Assembly: GCF_021173675.1 (NCBI RefSeq)
Contig: NZ_JAIHON010000004.1
Span: 558,001 to 622,000 of the forward strand
Direction: 5' to 3'
Origin: Streptomyces lincolnensis
GTDB taxonomy: Bacteria; Actinomycetota; Actinomycetes; Streptomycetales; Streptomycetaceae
Length of the DNA: 64,000 nt
Both the position numbers and the translations under genes were made by a program. Of this stretch, positions 23,675-31,383 are shown piece after piece. Positions within the stretch are counted from its first letter, which is position 1. The number at the start of each line of letters is the position of its first letter. The notes beneath the pieces are model-generated. The model worked only from the letters and a program-made list of their open reading frames with translations, had not been told where the DNA came from and ran no database searches.

Positions 23675-26600
23675 ATGTCTGGCATCCGCACGTCAGTTGC
23701 GCCGCCTGACGGGCGTGCGACCAGAGAGACTGTCACGATCAGTTTCGCCGGGTTCAACAGGGCTTGGGCGGCTTGGATCGGGGACCGGTTGGAGCGGCGC
23801 GGTCGCCGTGTCGTGTATGCGCGGTGGGACGCTCCGCCAGAGGTTCCGCTCATTGACCTATTGGAGTCTCTGAAGCTTGCTCAAGGACGGATTCTGATCG
23901 TCGTCAGCGAGTGGTATTTCCAGCTGGGACCTCGTACGCATGAGGAGTGGAACAACGCGCTTCGGCAGGTCGTAGCGCCCGACCCGGAGAAGTTCGCGGC
24001 AGTGTCGGTCACTACAGCTCCGGTGCCGACGGCCACTGCTGTCCTTGCTGCTTTCGATCTGATCAACGTGGGTGCGGAGGAAGCCGAGCGACGTCTGCTG
24101 GATCGGCTCGACATGCTTGGTGAACCTGTGCTGGAGCCGGTTGGTGGCGTGCGGCGCGGCCCACGCTTTCCGGCAGCCATGCCGGAGGTCTGGGGCCGGG
24201 TCCCTCGGCGCAACACTCGATTCACGGGCCGTGAATCGCTGTTGAACGACGCCTATCACCTGTTGCAGAGCGCCGAACCGGGAGCCGGAGTCCTGACCCT
24301 CCATGGGATGCCAGGAGTGGGTAAGACCCAGCTCGGGGCGGAGTACGTCTATCGCTTCGGGTCGGAGTACGACGTCGTGTGGTGGGTCAACTCGGAGACG
24401 CCGGCCACGTATCGGCGTCGACTCGCCGAGCTTGCGCCGAGGCTCGGGTTATCGACAGGGGCCGATTACGGCGAGCGGCTGCGCGCGGTGGCTGACGCGC
24501 TGCGTCGAGGTGAGCCTTATGCCCGGTGGTTGCTGATCCTGGACGGTGCGGATGAACCGGGGCAGATCTCGAACCTTGTGCCTACCGGGCCGGGGAACGT
24601 CCTGATCACCTCGCGGAATCCGGATTGGCGGCAGTACAACAGTCAGTTGATGGAGGTGCCGGTCTACTTGCGCGATGAGTCTGTGGCCTTCATTCGTCGG
24701 AGGGCCCCGCGATTGACGGATTTGGACGCCGGTCAACTGGCCGAGGCGTTGGAGGATCTGCCGCTGCTTCTGGACCAGACGGCCGGCTGGCTGGACGACT
24801 CCGAACTGTCTGTGCCGGACTACATCGCAATGCTGGAGGGTGGTATCGACCGAAGCATGGTGAGGGTTTCAGAGGACTCTCCTACGGCGTTCCAACAGGC
24901 ATGGTCCATCCTCTTGAGGAAGCTGAGGCAGACCGTTCCCGAGTCGGTCGACCTGTTGCAGTTGTGCACGTTCTTCGCGCCCGGGTTTGTCCCTGCTGGC
25001 CTTCTCAGGCAACTGCCGTTGGAGGAACTGCCTGAGAGGGTTGCAGGATTGCTTGGGGACCCCTCCCTGTGGATCAAGGCGGTCAACCAGTTGCGCCAGT
25101 ACTCGGTGGTCCGCGTGGAGTCGCACGAAACGGTCACTGATGAGGACGCCTCGCCCGGTCAGTCCTTCTATCTACACCGCATGGTGCACCAGATCGTGCA
25201 CCAGGGCGTGTCGGACGAGGACGGTCGCATCTTCGTCGATGTAGTGCGGCGCGCTCTGGTGGCTGCTGACCCTCGGAGCCCCGATGACTCTCGATCTTGG
25301 GACAAGTACGCGGAGATCGTGCCCCACCTCAAGTATGCGGATGTGCTCCAGAGTAAAGACCGTTCCGTCCAGCGTCTGGTGCTCAATTGCCTTCGCTACA
25401 TGTATAAGTCGGGTGAGGTTGCGGCAGGGCTCAAGCTCGGTGTGTTGGCCATGAAGACCTGGCGGGTTCTGTTGGGTGATGGGCATCCTCACTTCTCGGA
25501 ATTGGGTCATCACTACGCCAACCTTCTACGGGGCGTGGGTGATTACCGGCACGCGGAGGAAGTAGGGCGTTCGGTCGTCGAGTCGCTTCGGCGACACGGC
25601 AAGGACCAAGGCTTGGAGGTCGTGCGTGCAACCAATGGCCTGGCGGCTGACATGCGTGGTCTTGCTCGCTACGGGGAAGCTCTGGAGCTCTCCGAGTGGC
25701 TCGTCTCGGCGTGGCGTGACCTTCGTGGTGAATCGGATCCCATGACCCTGAGGGCGCAGAACAACCTGGCGGTCTCGCTGAGGTGCTTGGGTCGTTATGA
25801 AGAAGCTATGGAAGTGGATCGGAAAACTCTGGGACTGCGTACAGAGGGTTTGTCGGCGCGACATCCAGATACTCTTGACTCGGGAATCTCGTATTCCCTT
25901 GACCTGCGTCTCCTGGGGCGGTATGGCGAAGCTGAGTCCATCCAGAGGGATGTCCTCAAAGAGTTGCGCAGAGTCCTTGGCTCTGACCGGTCCTTGACAC
26001 TGTACGGAGAGTACAACCTGGCTTTGTGCCTCTATCGCAGTGGCGACCGGAGTCAAGCCGGCCCGTTGCTTGCCCGGGTAGTGGAACGTGGAGAGCGTGT
26101 GCTCGGCGACACGCATCCGAATACGTTGATCTTTGCCGCAGCTCTAGCATGTTTCACTCGCGAGCACGGTGATATCGACCAGGCAAGGGCGGTCAGCGAG
26201 TCCGTGCTTGCGCGTTACGAATCACTGCACTTGCAAGGGCACCCATTTGTCGCCGGAAGCCGCTCCAACCACTCCTTGATTCTCTGCAATGTCGGAGAGC
26301 GAGATCGGGCACACGAAATGGCCGAACGCGCCCTGGCTGACATGACCGCAGTAGTAGGTGAGCGCCACCCCTGGGCCCTCGGCTGTGCCATCAACGCATC
26401 CTTCGTCCGTAATCTCTCGGGTGACCCTGAGGCCGCAGCAGAACTTGGCAAGAGCACGACCGCCGGAGCCGCCGAGACACTGGGGCGCACCCACCCTCTG
26501 ACCCTCTCTGCTCGCATCGCTCTCGCAGCCGATCTCCGAGACTTGCGGGATCGAAAGCAGGCCGAAAAAATCGAACAGGAAGCGTTGTCGGACCTGTCCG

Positions 26601-26686
26601 CGACTCTTGGTCCTCAACATGTCCACACGGTCGCTGCCCGTTCCCGTAAGCGCCCCTACTGGGACTTCGAGCCTTTGACTGTGTGA
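23675..26686 (+). CDS. fxsT: TIR-NB-ARC-TPR protein of FxSxx system (FxsT-like), copy 1
   Basis: A 1003-residue STAND-type protein. Residues about 20-145 form a TIR-like domain (VTISFAGFNRAWAAWIGDRL, ILIVVSEWYFQ, HEEWNNAL with Glu candidates for an NADase site). NB-ARC follows with P-loop GMPGVGKT near residue 210, Walker B RWLLILDGADEP and the downstream DLPLLLDQTAGWL. TPR repeats fill about 560-960 (LARYGEALELSEWLV, LGRYEEAMEVDRKTL, LGRYGEAESIQRDVL). The C-terminus is YWDFEPLTV. ATG at 23675 has GGGGGAGG 7 bases upstream. Leu259 is a TTA codon (24449-24451). GC is clearly lower than its neighbours, about 55% in two 60-base lines I counted near 25.8 kb, suggesting transfer. It is probably a signal sensor or regulator for the peptide system; activity is inferred. 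Confidence 0.88.
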   Translation: MSGIRTSVAPPDGRATRETVTISFAGFNRAWAAWIGDRLERRGRRVVYARWDAPPEVPLIDLLESLKLAQGRILIVVSEWYFQLGPRTHEEWNNALRQVVAPDPEKFAAVSVTTAPVPTATAVLAAFDLINVGAEEAERRLLDRLDMLGEPVLEPVGGVRRGPRFPAAMPEVWGRVPRRNTRFTGRESLLNDAYHLLQSAEPGAGVLTLHGMPGVGKTQLGAEYVYRFGSEYDVVWWVNSETPATYRRRLAELAPRLGLSTGADYGERLRAVADALRRGEPYARWLLILDGADEPGQISNLVPTGPGNVLITSRNPDWRQYNSQLMEVPVYLRDESVAFIRRRAPRLTDLDAGQLAEALEDLPLLLDQTAGWLDDSELSVPDYIAMLEGGIDRSMVRVSEDSPTAFQQAWSILLRKLRQTVPESVDLLQLCTFFAPGFVPAGLLRQLPLEELPERVAGLLGDPSLWIKAVNQLRQYSVVRVESHETVTDEDASPGQSFYLHRMVHQIVHQGVSDEDGRIFVDVVRRALVAADPRSPDDSRSWDKYAEIVPHLKYADVLQSKDRSVQRLVLNCLRYMYKSGEVAAGLKLGVLAMKTWRVLLGDGHPHFSELGHHYANLLRGVGDYRHAEEVGRSVVESLRRHGKDQGLEVVRATNGLAADMRGLARYGEALELSEWLVSAWRDLRGESDPMTLRAQNNLAVSLRCLGRYEEAMEVDRKTLGLRTEGLSARHPDTLDSGISYSLDLRLLGRYGEAESIQRDVLKELRRVLGSDRSLTLYGEYNLALCLYRSGDRSQAGPLLARVVERGERVLGDTHPNTLIFAAALACFTREHGDIDQARAVSESVLARYESLHLQGHPFVAGSRSNHSLILCNVGERDRAHEMAERALADMTAVVGERHPWALGCAINASFVRNLSGDPEAAAELGKSTTAGAAETLGRTHPLTLSARIALAADLRDLRDRKQAEKIEQEALSDLSATLGPQHVHTVAARSRKRPYWDFEPLTV

Positions 26687-26790
26687 AAGGCGCGGTGTCG
26701 GTTCCCGGTGCGCATGATCTCTCGCGTGCCGGGGAATGACCCAGTTCTCTCAACTGCCGCACGCTATACGAGAGTTAGTCAGGGGGACGT

Positions 26791-27201
26791 GTGGTGATTT
26801 TGGTGGGACCTGTTCCGGAGGGGGCCGACGGGCCCATTCCTGTCGTAGTCGAAGCGGACCTGGCCGGCGAGTCACTCGACGACCTGGATGCCATCTACGG
26901 CGATGAGAAGACCAGAGACGGCGGCTCCACCCGTCGTGTCGTCCAGGTCGCTCAAGACGCCTACACCGAGGGCCTTGACCTGGCCCGGCGCTGTGCGTCC
27001 CAAGCCGTGCGGCGGTTCGGGGAGATGGCGGAGGAACTGCGGCCGGACGAGATCGAGATGCAGTTGGCCATCAAAGTCGACGCCGGCGTGGTGGCGTTGG
27101 TCAGGAGCGGAGCAGAGGCTCAGCTCCAGGTCACCTTCAGGTGGCGGACCGCGGGTGCCTCCGGGGCGCTATCGGGCAGCGGAGGGGGAAACGACTCGTG
27201 A
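26791..27201 (+). CDS. Trypco1-like (trypsin-co-occurring) domain protein
   Basis: A 136-residue protein. The second half matches the trypsin-co-occurring domain 1 / CU044_2847-type pattern: AVRRFGEMAEELRPDEIEMQ, then LAIKVDAGVVALVRSGAEAQ and LQVTFRW, a helix followed by a small beta sheet. The N-terminal PIPVVVEADLAGE is the usual opening strand. The tail is Gly/Ser-rich. Start GTG at 26791 or 26794, after AGGGGGA. A TATACG hexamer at 26765-26770 in the 104-bp upstream gap may be a -10. Trypco domains occur with trypsin-like or CHAT proteases and STAND NTPases in predicted conflict systems, which fits the CHAT protease three genes on. Its stop overlaps the AAA ATPase start. Confidence 0.8.
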   Translation: MVILVGPVPEGADGPIPVVVEADLAGESLDDLDAIYGDEKTRDGGSTRRVVQVAQDAYTEGLDLARRCASQAVRRFGEMAEELRPDEIEMQLAIKVDAGVVALVRSGAEAQLQVTFRWRTAGASGALSGSGGGNDS

Positions 27202-28142
27202 GTCGTGCGGCGGAAGGCGTGCACATCCTGCCCTACAGCCGGGTCGTGGGGCAGGACGATCTCAAGCTGGCACTGGAACTCAACTACGTGTCGCCCCCCA
27301 TCGGGGGTGTGCTCATGGCGGGAGCGCGGGGCACCGCCAAATCCACTCTCGTACGGGCTTTCGCCCTCATGGTGCATGAGGAACTGCCCGTCACGCTTCC
27401 CATCAACGCCACCGACGACCGGGTGGTCGGTGGCTGGGAACTCGACGCTCTGATGCGCGGCGAACCCCGGCCGCAACCGGGGCTGTTGGAGGAGGCCGCG
27501 GAGAAGGGGCTGCTCTACATCGACGAGGTGAACCTCCTCGACGACCACCTGGTCAACATCATCCTCGATGTCGTCTCGACCGGGGTGCTGTCGGTGCAGC
27601 GGGAGGGGCTGGCCACCGCCAAGCAGTTGTCCTTCGGGCTGGTGGGGACGATGAATCCTGAAGAAGGCGGTCTTCGGCCGCAGTTGCTGGACCGGTTCGG
27701 GCTCATGGTCGCCGCCAGTCAGCTGGACACGGACGCCCGTCATCGGACGATCCGGACCGTGCTCGACTTCGAGGAGGAGCTGACACGGAAGGAGTCCGTC
27801 TGGCTGGAGCAGGCGGCGCGTGACGACAGCGCGCGGCGGGACCAGTTGGAGCGGGCCAGAGACCGGGTGCCCGGCACGCCGATCCCCGAAGACGTGGTGC
27901 GGCTGTGCGCCCGGGCCGCCGAACGCGTCGCGGCCGTCGGTCAGCGTGGCGAGATCGTGGCGACGCTGGCGGCTCGCGCGTTGGCCGCGTTGGAGGGCGC
28001 GGACGAGGTGGTGCCCGGCCACCTGCTGCGGGTTCTGCCCATGGCCTTTCGGCATCGTCGGCCGGAGACTGCCCATGGGGGAACGTTCGAATGGGGGCCC
28101 GAGGACGAGTCCCGCGTTGAGGACCTCTTCGAGCCGGCCTGA
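27198..28142 (+). CDS. MoxR/ChlI-like AAA+ ATPase
   Basis: A 314-residue AAA+ ATPase of the magnesium-chelatase I / MoxR group. Walker A is AGARGTAKSTL (about 40-50), the helix-2 insert region carries ATDDRVVGGWELDALMRGEP, Walker B is LLYIDEVNLLDD (about 105-116), sensor 1 VGTMNPEEGG and the arginine-finger region LRPQLLDRFGLMV. The C-terminal lid contains RAAERVAAVGQRGEIVATL. It starts at a GTG overlapping the trypco1 stop, with GGAGGGGG upstream. MoxR ATPases act with vWA-domain partners as chaperone-like remodelling pairs, and the next gene, 6 bp on, encodes such a partner. The set parallels described vWA-MoxR associated ternary systems. Confidence 0.92.
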   Translation: MSRAAEGVHILPYSRVVGQDDLKLALELNYVSPPIGGVLMAGARGTAKSTLVRAFALMVHEELPVTLPINATDDRVVGGWELDALMRGEPRPQPGLLEEAAEKGLLYIDEVNLLDDHLVNIILDVVSTGVLSVQREGLATAKQLSFGLVGTMNPEEGGLRPQLLDRFGLMVAASQLDTDARHRTIRTVLDFEEELTRKESVWLEQAARDDSARRDQLERARDRVPGTPIPEDVVRLCARAAERVAAVGQRGEIVATLAARALAALEGADEVVPGHLLRVLPMAFRHRRPETAHGGTFEWGPEDESRVEDLFEPA

Positions 28143-28148
28143 GCCGCC

Positions 28149-30071
28149 ATGCCCACCGAGCCGCCCCACGGGGCCGACATGCCTGCTGAGAATGTGCCGT
28201 CGACGGAAGTCGAGGAGCCCGACGAACTCGCTGTGAGGCTATGCCATGCCCTCGTCTGTGCCGCTGTCGACCCAGCGCTGTCCGGAGTGCTGCTCTTCGA
28301 CCTGGAACCGCAGTTGCTCGACCCGGTGGCGCGTCTCTTCGCGCGGATACTGACCGGCGAACCTCGCTCTCCCGGGCCGCCGGTCATGCTGAGTGCCGCC
28401 AGCCGGGACGAGGACCTGTGGACACGCCCCGTGCTCCAACGGGGGGACGACGGCCTCTTGTTCCGCATGGAGCCAGGCCCGCTGATCGAGACGGACGGTC
28501 GGTCCGGGCCGCCCTCGCTGGTCGTCGTGCCGGACCTGACCAGGCTCAGCGTCGCCGGGATGCGGGCCGCGGTCCAACTGCTGGGCGCCGACGTGACCGT
28601 GGTGGAGTACGGGGGACTGAGCCATCGCGCTCGACCGCGGGCTCGTTGGCTGGCCGCCTGCCGATCCGCCGACGCGGGACGTCCCACCGGTCATCTGCTC
28701 GACAGGTTCGCCCTTCGTCTGCCTGCCTCCGGTCTCCGGCTGCCGACGGCCGACCACCTGCTCGGGATGCTTCCACCGACCTGGCTGGACATCGCACGCG
28801 ACGCCCAGGATGCGTTGGTGCCGACCGCTGCCGTCAGCGACGAAGCCCTGGACCGCGTACACGAGTTGCTCGGGCCGGAGAGCAATATGCGCAGGGAGCT
28901 CTCCCTTGCACGACTCGCTCGTGCCCTGGCCACGCTCGATGGTGAGGGGACAGCCACCAGTGAGCACTGCGCGGCGGCGGCCCGGCTGATGGGGCTTGCC
29001 GTTGCGGAGGGGGCCGGGCGTGCGGAACCGACCGGCGATGCCTCGGGCTCCGCGTCGCGGTCGCCCCACCCGAGCAACCGGCCGTCGGAAGGCATGGGAG
29101 CACGGCGGCAGCCAGGACAGGACATTCCCGGTGCCGCTGAAACCGGTCAGCCGCTGCTGGAGACCGAGCCGGCCGAAGGGGTCGGAGCGGGACGTGGCGG
29201 CGTTCAGACCGTTCTCGCCACTCCGTATCCGGAGGACGAGGCCGAGGCGTTGCGGGACTTCGCTCCGTTGCGCAGCCCTTGGCAGCGTACGGCCGGGTCG
29301 GCCTCCCTGCTCGGGGTGGTGATCGGGACGCGGCGGGCCACGGACCTGAGCGACATCGCTCATGTGCGTACCGTGCGGGAGGCCGCCGTGCACCAGCGCA
29401 TCCGGCGGACAAAGCGGTTCACGGTCTCGCCCGTCGACCTGCACAGCCATGTCCGTGCCAGCTCCCCGGAACACATGCTCGTACTGCTTCTCGACCACAC
29501 CTGTCGGGGCGGTGACTGGGACTGGCAGGACACGCTCACGCCGTTCTTGGAATGGGCGTACACCAGACGCGGCGCCGTCCACATCATCGAGGTGGGGAGT
29601 GCGGAGACCGGCAATGAACTGCGTGCCGAGTCCTTCGCGGCACGCAGTGTCCTCGATCCCAGGATCCTGCCCGCGCTGTACCGGCCGGTGGGGCGGGCGA
29701 GCCCGCTCGCGGACGGTGTGGAGCAAGCGGTCCAAGCACTGCGTAGGTCCTTCCGGCAGCACGGCAACAGCCTCACCGAGGCATGGCTGGTCGTGGTGAC
29801 GGACGGCAGGGGCAATGTGCCACTGAGGGCTAGCCGCACAGGGAGGTTGAGGAGTCCGGTGGGGACCGAGGGCGTGGAGGACACCCTGAAGGCCGCCGCC
29901 GGTGTCAGCGCCATGGACCGGACGCGGCTGCGGGTCGCCGTGATCGACGCGGGGCGGGAACCGTACGGGAGCTTGCCGTTCTCGCTCGCGGAGGCGCTGG
30001 GCGGCGCGGTGCTGGAAGGGCCGTCGACGCGCGTCCGGACGCGCGGGGGAGGCGGTGCCGGTGAGCGGTGA
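28149..30071 (+). CDS. vWA-like (ChlD-type) partner of MoxR ATPase
   Basis: A 640-residue protein. The N-terminal 290 residues look like a second, degenerate ChlI/ChlD-type AAA module with no P-loop (LSGVLLFDLEPQLLD, LVVVPDLTRLSVAGMRAAVQ, GHLLDRFALRLP). A disordered Pro/Ser/Gly linker spans about 290-360. The C-terminal 240 residues are a vWA-like Rossmann domain (MLVLLLDHTCRGGDWDW, AWLVVVTDGRGN, LRVAVIDAGREPYG). The metal site is altered: DxSxS is DHTCR, so MIDAS metal binding may be weak, although the TDGRGN Asp is kept. It sits 6 bp after the MoxR gene and overlaps the CHAT gene by 11 bp. It is probably the substrate- or target-binding half of the ATPase complex. Confidence 0.82.
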   Translation: MPTEPPHGADMPAENVPSTEVEEPDELAVRLCHALVCAAVDPALSGVLLFDLEPQLLDPVARLFARILTGEPRSPGPPVMLSAASRDEDLWTRPVLQRGDDGLLFRMEPGPLIETDGRSGPPSLVVVPDLTRLSVAGMRAAVQLLGADVTVVEYGGLSHRARPRARWLAACRSADAGRPTGHLLDRFALRLPASGLRLPTADHLLGMLPPTWLDIARDAQDALVPTAAVSDEALDRVHELLGPESNMRRELSLARLARALATLDGEGTATSEHCAAAARLMGLAVAEGAGRAEPTGDASGSASRSPHPSNRPSEGMGARRQPGQDIPGAAETGQPLLETEPAEGVGAGRGGVQTVLATPYPEDEAEALRDFAPLRSPWQRTAGSASLLGVVIGTRRATDLSDIAHVRTVREAAVHQRIRRTKRFTVSPVDLHSHVRASSPEHMLVLLLDHTCRGGDWDWQDTLTPFLEWAYTRRGAVHIIEVGSAETGNELRAESFAARSVLDPRILPALYRPVGRASPLADGVEQAVQALRRSFRQHGNSLTEAWLVVVTDGRGNVPLRASRTGRLRSPVGTEGVEDTLKAAAGVSAMDRTRLRVAVIDAGREPYGSLPFSLAEALGGAVLEGPSTRVRTRGGGGAGER

Positions 30072-31383
30072 GCCGCCGCGTGCCGCCCGCTGGCTCACGG
30101 GCACCGGTACCGCGATACGGCGGGCCGCGTTCCCCGCGTTGCAGTCGGCCGCCAGGCGAGAATCCGCCGCCGTACTCCACTTACGCCGCCCGTCCGGGCC
30201 GCCCTCGGGAACGGGCAGCGGTCCAGGGCGGCCGTACGAGCGCCTGGAGGACGGTTGTGCCGTGCTGCGGGTGGTCCGGGCCGTGGGCGCGGGCGGGTAC
30301 GACGGGTACCAGCTCCAGGGAGCCTGTGGCGACCTCACGGTCACCTGCCGGACCGGACCGACCCGGCTCATGGCGCCCGCCGTCAGCCTGGGCACGCTCC
30401 AGGAGAAGGGCGAGTTCCCGTCCGAGACCCTGCGAGCGATCCAGCACTGGTCGGCGAACCAGGGCGAACTCGCCGAGTGGATCAACCGAATACGTCAACG
30501 GCACGGCGAAGGACTGCGCCTCATCGTGTGGGACGACACCGGATTCGAGTTGCCCTGGGAACTGTTCTGGGTGCCTGCCGACGAACAGCACGGATTGGGC
30601 GGCGGGTTGCTGGGCGCCCTGCTCGTCATGGCGCGCTGGACCACTGTCCATGGTGAGGACGAGGGGTTGCCGCGCGAGACCGGCCCCTGCCGCGGCCGGG
30701 TCCTCGCCTACCTTCACGAGGACATGACCGATGACGGCAGCGTCTTCTCGCCGTACGACCACGCGGTGCACGACACGATGACACCGTTCCTCCAGGCGCT
30801 GGACCTTCCCATGCCCGACGATCGCACCGGGCTCGTCTACATGGGGTGTCATGGCACATACGGCGAGGCCGTCATGCGACTGACGCTCGGAGACCGGACG
30901 TGGGCGGAGTTCAACACCCGGGACATGCACGTGCTGCGCGAGGACCGCTCGCTGGTCTGCCTCAACGCCTGCCACTCGGGCCGCTTCGTGCCCAACCACG
31001 TCCAGGGCGAGGAGGCGCTGCGCGGATTCGCCGAACTCTTCCTGCGCAAAGGCGCGGGTGGCTGCATCGTCACCGCCGGCAAGGTCGGAGATCAGGAGGC
31101 GCGGGCGTTGGTGCGCCGCCTCCTCAAGGAGGTCGCGGCTCGACCCGACCTCCCCATCACCGAGACACTGCGGGACTTCCGTGCGCGCGCGGTCCAGGAC
31201 TTCGGCACACTGGCGGCCATCCCCACGACGCGCAACGATGACGGACAGGTCGACAAAGTCGGACAGAAAAGGGTCCTGCGGCTGCTTTACGCGTTCATGT
31301 TCCACTACTACGGGCATCCGCGCACCACTCTGCGGCTCGTCGCCGGCGAGGAGCACAGTGCCGGGGGAGGGGACCCATGGTGA
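30061..31383 (+). CDS. CHAT-domain (caspase-like) protease
   Basis: A 440-residue protein whose C-terminal 250 residues form a CHAT peptidase domain: RLIVWDDTGFELPWELFWVP at the entry, then catalytic His264 in VYMGCHGTYGE and Cys304 in VCLNACHSGRFVP, and the later GAGGCIVTAGKVGDQEARAL. Both dyad residues are intact. The first 170 residues include a beta-rich region (YERLEDGCAVLRVVRA, GYQLQGACGDLTVTC) of unknown fold, perhaps a sensor. GTG at 30061 has GGGGGAGG 8 bases upstream and overlaps the vWA stop. Leu41 is a TTA codon (30181-30183). CHAT proteases are activated by partner proteins in gasdermin, type III-E CRISPR and TPR systems; here the TPR proteins or the MoxR/vWA pair could be activators. 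Confidence 0.9.
   Translation: MSGEPPRAARWLTGTGTAIRRAAFPALQSAARRESAAVLHLRRPSGPPSGTGSGPGRPYERLEDGCAVLRVVRAVGAGGYDGYQLQGACGDLTVTCRTGPTRLMAPAVSLGTLQEKGEFPSETLRAIQHWSANQGELAEWINRIRQRHGEGLRLIVWDDTGFELPWELFWVPADEQHGLGGGLLGALLVMARWTTVHGEDEGLPRETGPCRGRVLAYLHEDMTDDGSVFSPYDHAVHDTMTPFLQALDLPMPDDRTGLVYMGCHGTYGEAVMRLTLGDRTWAEFNTRDMHVLREDRSLVCLNACHSGRFVPNHVQGEEALRGFAELFLRKGAGGCIVTAGKVGDQEARALVRRLLKEVAARPDLPITETLRDFRARAVQDFGTLAAIPTTRNDDGQVDKVGQKRVLRLLYAFMFHYYGHPRTTLRLVAGEEHSAGGGDPW

Noticed and set aside
28239..30485. 748-codon open frame opposite the vWA-like gene
   Set aside because: It crosses two plus-strand genes that have coupled starts, ribosome sites and domains; the antisense frame has none.
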